Shown here in pieces: positions 6,577-8,400 of a stretch of 8,400 nucleotides of DNA. Origin of the DNA: an uncultured Arenimonas sp. (GTDB lineage: Bacteria; Pseudomonadota; Gammaproteobacteria; Xanthomonadales; Xanthomonadaceae); NCBI GenBank assembly GCA_946885815.1, contig CAMPHE010000064.1, positions 1-8,400 of the forward strand, written 5' to 3'. Positions within the stretch are counted from its first letter, which is position 1; every line of letters starts with the position of its first letter. The notes under the pieces are model-generated. The model had not been told where the DNA came from, did not search any database, and worked only from the letters and a program-made list of their open reading frames with translations. The translations under genes were made by a program, and so were the position numbers.

Positions 6577-7622
6577 TCGCCTTCTTCGTGAACTCGATCG
6601 AGTCCGAGTACCCGCGCTACACCACCACGGTGCTGGCACACGAGGCTTCCCGCCGCGGCCACGACGTCTGCTACATCCAACCCGGCGATTTCGTGCTGAG
6701 CCCCGACGACACCGTGCAGGTGCACGCGCGGATGATCCCGGCCGGCAAGGGCAAGGCCCGCTCGCGCGACGAATTCTTCAAGACGCTCAAGGCCAGCGGC
6801 AAGAAGAGCACGCTGATCGACATCGGCGACCTCGACGTGCTGATGCTGCGCAGCGATCCCGCGAAGGAAGCCTGCGAGCGGCCGTGGGCGCAGACCATCG
6901 GCCTCCAGTTCGGGCGGCGCGCGACGGAAGCCGGCGTGCTGGTGCTGAACGATCCGGATTCGCTCGCGCTGGCGATCAACAAGCTCTACTTCCAGTCCTT
7001 TCCCCGCGAAGTGCGCGCCAAGACGCTCGTCAGCCGCCATACCGGCGACATCAAGGCGTTCGCCAAGGCCAACGGCGGCAAGGTGGTGCTGAAGCCGCTG
7101 CAGGGTTCCGGCGGCCAGGGCGTGTTCGTCGTGAACTCGAAGTCGGCCGGAAACCTCAACCAGATGGCGGAGGCGATTTCGCGCGACGGCTACATCATCG
7201 CCCAGACGGTCGTACCGGAAGCCGACAAGGGAGATATCCGCCTCTTCATGATGAATGGCGTGCCGCTGCAGGTGGACGGCAAGTACGCGGCGATGCGACG
7301 GGTCGGTGCCGAGGACGACGTGCGCAGCAACATCCATGCGGGCGGCAAGGCGAAGCCGGTGAAGATCACCGAGCGCGAACTGCGGCTGGCCGAACTGATC
7401 CGGCCCAAGCTGCAGGCGGACGGGATGTTCCTGGTGGGCATCGACATCATCGGCGACACGATCCTCGAGGTGAACGTGTTCACCCCGGGCAACCTGTTCA
7501 CGTGCGGCGAAATGGCCGGCGTCAACTTCGCGAGCCACATCCTGGCCTCGATCGAACGCAAGCTGCAGATCCGCGACGAGTATCCCGCGCAGTTCACCAA
7601 CGCGGCGCTGGCGGTGATGTAG
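6570..7622 (+). CDS. Glutathione synthetase-like ATP-grasp ligase
   Basis: This 350-residue protein aligns by eye along its length with bacterial glutathione synthetase (GshB, about 316). The N-terminal domain opens MLIAFFVNSIES and has DLDVLMLRSDPAKE (GshB: DLDVILMRKDP) and LNDPDSLALAINKLY. The ATP-grasp core has VVLKPLQGSGGQGVF at 172-186 (Lys175 and the glycine-rich loop), VVPEADKGDIRLFMMNG, RSNIHAGG, and VGIDIIGDTILEVN with metal ligands Glu300 and Asn302. It should form an amide bond through an acyl-phosphate. The region after N302 (VFTPGNLFTCGEMAG) differs from the GshB loop TSPTCIREIE, so the acceptor may not be glycine. The ATG overlaps the preceding stop (ATGCTGA), with CAGGGAA at 6555-6561 as ribosome binding site. 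The substrate is unknown; the tight linkage to a putative carboxypeptidase argues for a peptide-modifying role rather than bulk glutathione synthesis. Confidence 0.85.
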   Translation: MLIAFFVNSIESEYPRYTTTVLAHEASRRGHDVCYIQPGDFVLSPDDTVQVHARMIPAGKGKARSRDEFFKTLKASGKKSTLIDIGDLDVLMLRSDPAKEACERPWAQTIGLQFGRRATEAGVLVLNDPDSLALAINKLYFQSFPREVRAKTLVSRHTGDIKAFAKANGGKVVLKPLQGSGGQGVFVVNSKSAGNLNQMAEAISRDGYIIAQTVVPEADKGDIRLFMMNGVPLQVDGKYAAMRRVGAEDDVRSNIHAGGKAKPVKITERELRLAELIRPKLQADGMFLVGIDIIGDTILEVNVFTPGNLFTCGEMAGVNFASHILASIERKLQIRDEYPAQFTNAALAVM

Positions 7623-7625
7623 ATC

Positions 7626-7646
7626 GGCGCGCGGTACGCACGCGCC
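7626..7646 (+). other. Hairpin in the convergent gap after the ATP-grasp gene
   Basis: A 6-bp stem GGCGCG / CGCGCC with a 9-base loop begins 4 bases after the stop codon. The gap of 63 bases separates convergent genes, so some end-of-transcript signal is expected. No T-tract follows on either strand, so an intrinsic terminator is not established. Confidence 0.3.
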
Positions 7647-7685
7647 GTGGGACGACGCTGACGACGCAGGCAGGTGCCCCTGCGC

Positions 7686-8150
7686 TTACTGCTCGATCAC
7701 CAGCAGCGTCGATGTCGCCGACGCGAACAGCCGTCCGCTCGCATCGAACAGCTTCCCCTCCGCGAACGCCGCGCGCCGCCCCATCGACAGCACGCGCCCC
7801 TCGGCGCGCAGCGGGCCGCTCTCGCTCGTCAGCGCCTTGTGGTAGGCGATCTTGAGTTCGAGTGTCGTGTACGACTGCCCGGCGCGCAGCTGCGAATGCA
7901 CCGCGCAGCCGCACGCGGAATCGAGCAGCGTCGCGGCATAACCACCGTGCACCATGCCGATAGGGTTGTACGCATGCGGGCCGGGCGTGCCTTCGAACAC
8001 GGCGCGGCCGAACTCGACTTAGGTCAGTGCGAAGTCGAGCGACACGGCGATGCCCGGGCGCTGGCCGGACGCGATCAGCGCGCGCAACTGCTCCAGGCCC
8101 GTGAGGTCGGTCCGGCCGAGCCGGCTCGTGACGTCGTCGATCAGTGTCAT
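7686..8150 (-). pseudogene. PaaI-family thioesterase interrupted by an in-frame stop
   Basis: Read from the ATG at 8150, which has a strong GGAG 6 bases upstream, the frame encodes a hotdog-fold acyl-CoA thioesterase of the PaaI/YbgC-like type. The first 43 codons (MTLIDDVTSR ... VSLDFALT) end at a TAA at 8021-8019. In the same frame the protein resumes with VEFGRAVFEGTPG, then HAYNPIGMVHGGYAATLLDSACG, the hotdog signature with HGG and the Asp that usually serves as the catalytic acid, and finishes LLVIEQ. The total is 153 sense codons plus the internal stop, close to the normal family length of 140-155. Relatives usually read LTEVE-like across the break, so the stop looks like a single GAA-to-TAA change. 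It is a recent pseudogene, a sequence error, or two pieces with restart at the GTG at 8000. There is no frameshift. Confidence 0.82.
8019..8021 (-). other. In-frame TAA inside the thioesterase gene
   Basis: The plus strand reads TTA, giving TAA on the coding strand as codon 44 of the frame starting at 8150. A C at 8021 (plus strand) would restore GAA, the residue expected in LT-E-VEFG. Homology continues on both sides without loss of residues. Confidence 0.75.
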
Positions 8151-8320
8151 TTTCTTCTCCGTCCGGATCCCGCCGCCCCCGGATCGTGGGCAGCCAGGCC
8201 AGACGCCGGTATACCGCCATGCACTCGCGGCGGCCAGCCGATGCCCCCGACGCGTCGCCAGATTGAACCTTTCCGTCCCCAAGGCGCACCTTGCTTCCGA
8301 AGACAGGACGGACCGACCCC
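8151..8320. other. Divergent intergenic region, 170 bases
   Basis: This gap between the thioesterase gene and the sigma-factor-like gene must carry promoters for both directions. It holds the perfect 10-bp palindrome CGGTATACCG at 8207-8216, whose minus-strand TATACC could be a -10 box for the thioesterase, though no -35 match is seen. A short inverted pair GATCC/GGATC lies at 8166-8185. TTGAAC at 8263-8268 could be a -35 element for the rightward gene but has no matching -10. No RNA gene is apparent. Confidence 0.35.
8157..8160 (-). promoter_or_regulatory. Ribosome binding site of the thioesterase gene
   Basis: The minus strand reads GGAGAAGAAA just before the ATG at 8150, so GGAG is 6 bases upstream. 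This fixes the start at 8150 rather than at upstream in-frame Met codons, whose extra residues (up to 8282) are Arg-rich and unlike the family. Confidence 0.7.
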
Positions 8321-8400
8321 GTGACCCGCGACGCGGAACGCATCTACGACGAGTACCTGGTCGCCGCCGCGACCACCGGCGACCGCGCCGCCGCGTCGCG
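8321..8400 (+). CDS. Probable ECF-type sigma factor, N-terminus only
   Basis: Twenty-six codons are visible from the GTG at 8321 and the frame runs off the window. The peptide (VTRDAERIYDEYLV, then AAATTGDRAAASR) looks like the first helix of sigma region 2 in ECF sigma-70 factors, where a 'xxYDEYLVxxxxxGDRxAxxxLV' pattern is common. A possible Shine-Dalgarno AGGA at 8305-8308 is rather far (12 bases), and a TTG at 8291 is an alternative in-frame start. The domain that would settle the call lies outside the window. If right, an anti-sigma or membrane-protein gene would be expected downstream. Confidence 0.45.
   Translation, partial: MTRDAERIYDEYLVAAATTGDRAAAS

Noticed and set aside
4558..6639. 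A 693-codon open frame on the minus strand opposite the QEGLA-motif gene
   Set aside because: It mirrors a strongly recognisable plus-strand gene in GC-rich DNA; its translation is Arg/Gln/His/Ala-rich with no motif. It is a shadow.
6330..7538. A 402-codon minus-strand open frame opposite the ATP-grasp gene
   Set aside because: The plus strand has full-length GshB-like homology; the minus translation is His/Arg/Val-rich and without motifs.
7626..7646. Intrinsic terminator for the three-gene operon
   Set aside because: The stem is only 6 bp and no T-tract follows, so it is listed only as a hairpin.
8151..8282. Extension of the thioesterase start to the ATG at 8282
   Set aside because: The extra residues are unlike the family, and the strong GGAG sits directly before the ATG at 8150.
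1..8400. CRISPR arrays, tRNA or rRNA genes, transposases and attachment sites
   Set aside because: No regularly spaced repeats, cloverleaf-like segments, transposase motifs or long terminal inverted repeats were seen on reading the window.

Overview
The window is GC-rich, gene-dense bacterial DNA with short intergenic gaps, GTG starts and start/stop overlaps. The protein set (a second GshB-like ATP-grasp enzyme, a QEGLA-motif protein, CsaA, and a secreted alpha/beta hydrolase) suggests a gammaproteobacterium of the Xanthomonadaceae/Lysobacteraceae type (Lysobacter, Luteimonas or a relative). This placement is by recognition only; no search was run. The ferredoxin half of the first gene looks more alphaproteobacterial than the rest.

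Layout. (1) 2-376 (+): a 5'-truncated reading frame joining the N-terminal half of a [2Fe-2S] ferredoxin to a peptidase inhibitor I78-like C-terminal half. (2) 444-965 and 968-1624 (+): a small type I signal peptidase followed at once by a phytanoyl-CoA dioxygenase-family protein. (3) 1681-3384 (-): a large exported alpha/beta hydrolase, convergent with the dioxygenase gene. (4) 3453-3791 (+): a CsaA-type tRNA-binding protein, divergent from the hydrolase and probably read from a leaderless or near-leaderless promoter. (5) 3866-7622 (+): a tight three-gene operon of an N-formylglutamate amidohydrolase-like protein, a QEGLA/DUF1704 HExxxH metallopeptidase-like protein and a GshB-like ATP-grasp ligase, joined by 4-nt and 7-nt overlaps. 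(6) 7686-8150 (-): a PaaI-type thioesterase gene with an in-frame TAA where a Glu codon is expected. (7) 8321-8400 (+): the start of what looks like an ECF sigma factor gene, cut by the window end.

The strongest candidate for an under-described system is the three-gene operon. A peptide-bond-forming ATP-grasp enzyme, a putative zinc carboxypeptidase related to the eukaryotic tubulin detyrosinase family (MATCAP), and a zinc amidohydrolase are co-translated. Together they could make, trim and deacylate a small peptide or a protein C-terminus. Also worth checking are the ferredoxin-I78 fusion, which lacks the fourth cluster-ligand region, and the interrupted thioesterase.

No rRNA, tRNA, CRISPR array, insertion sequence or long repeat was seen. 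No intergenic stretch exceeds 300 bases; the longest is 8151-8320.
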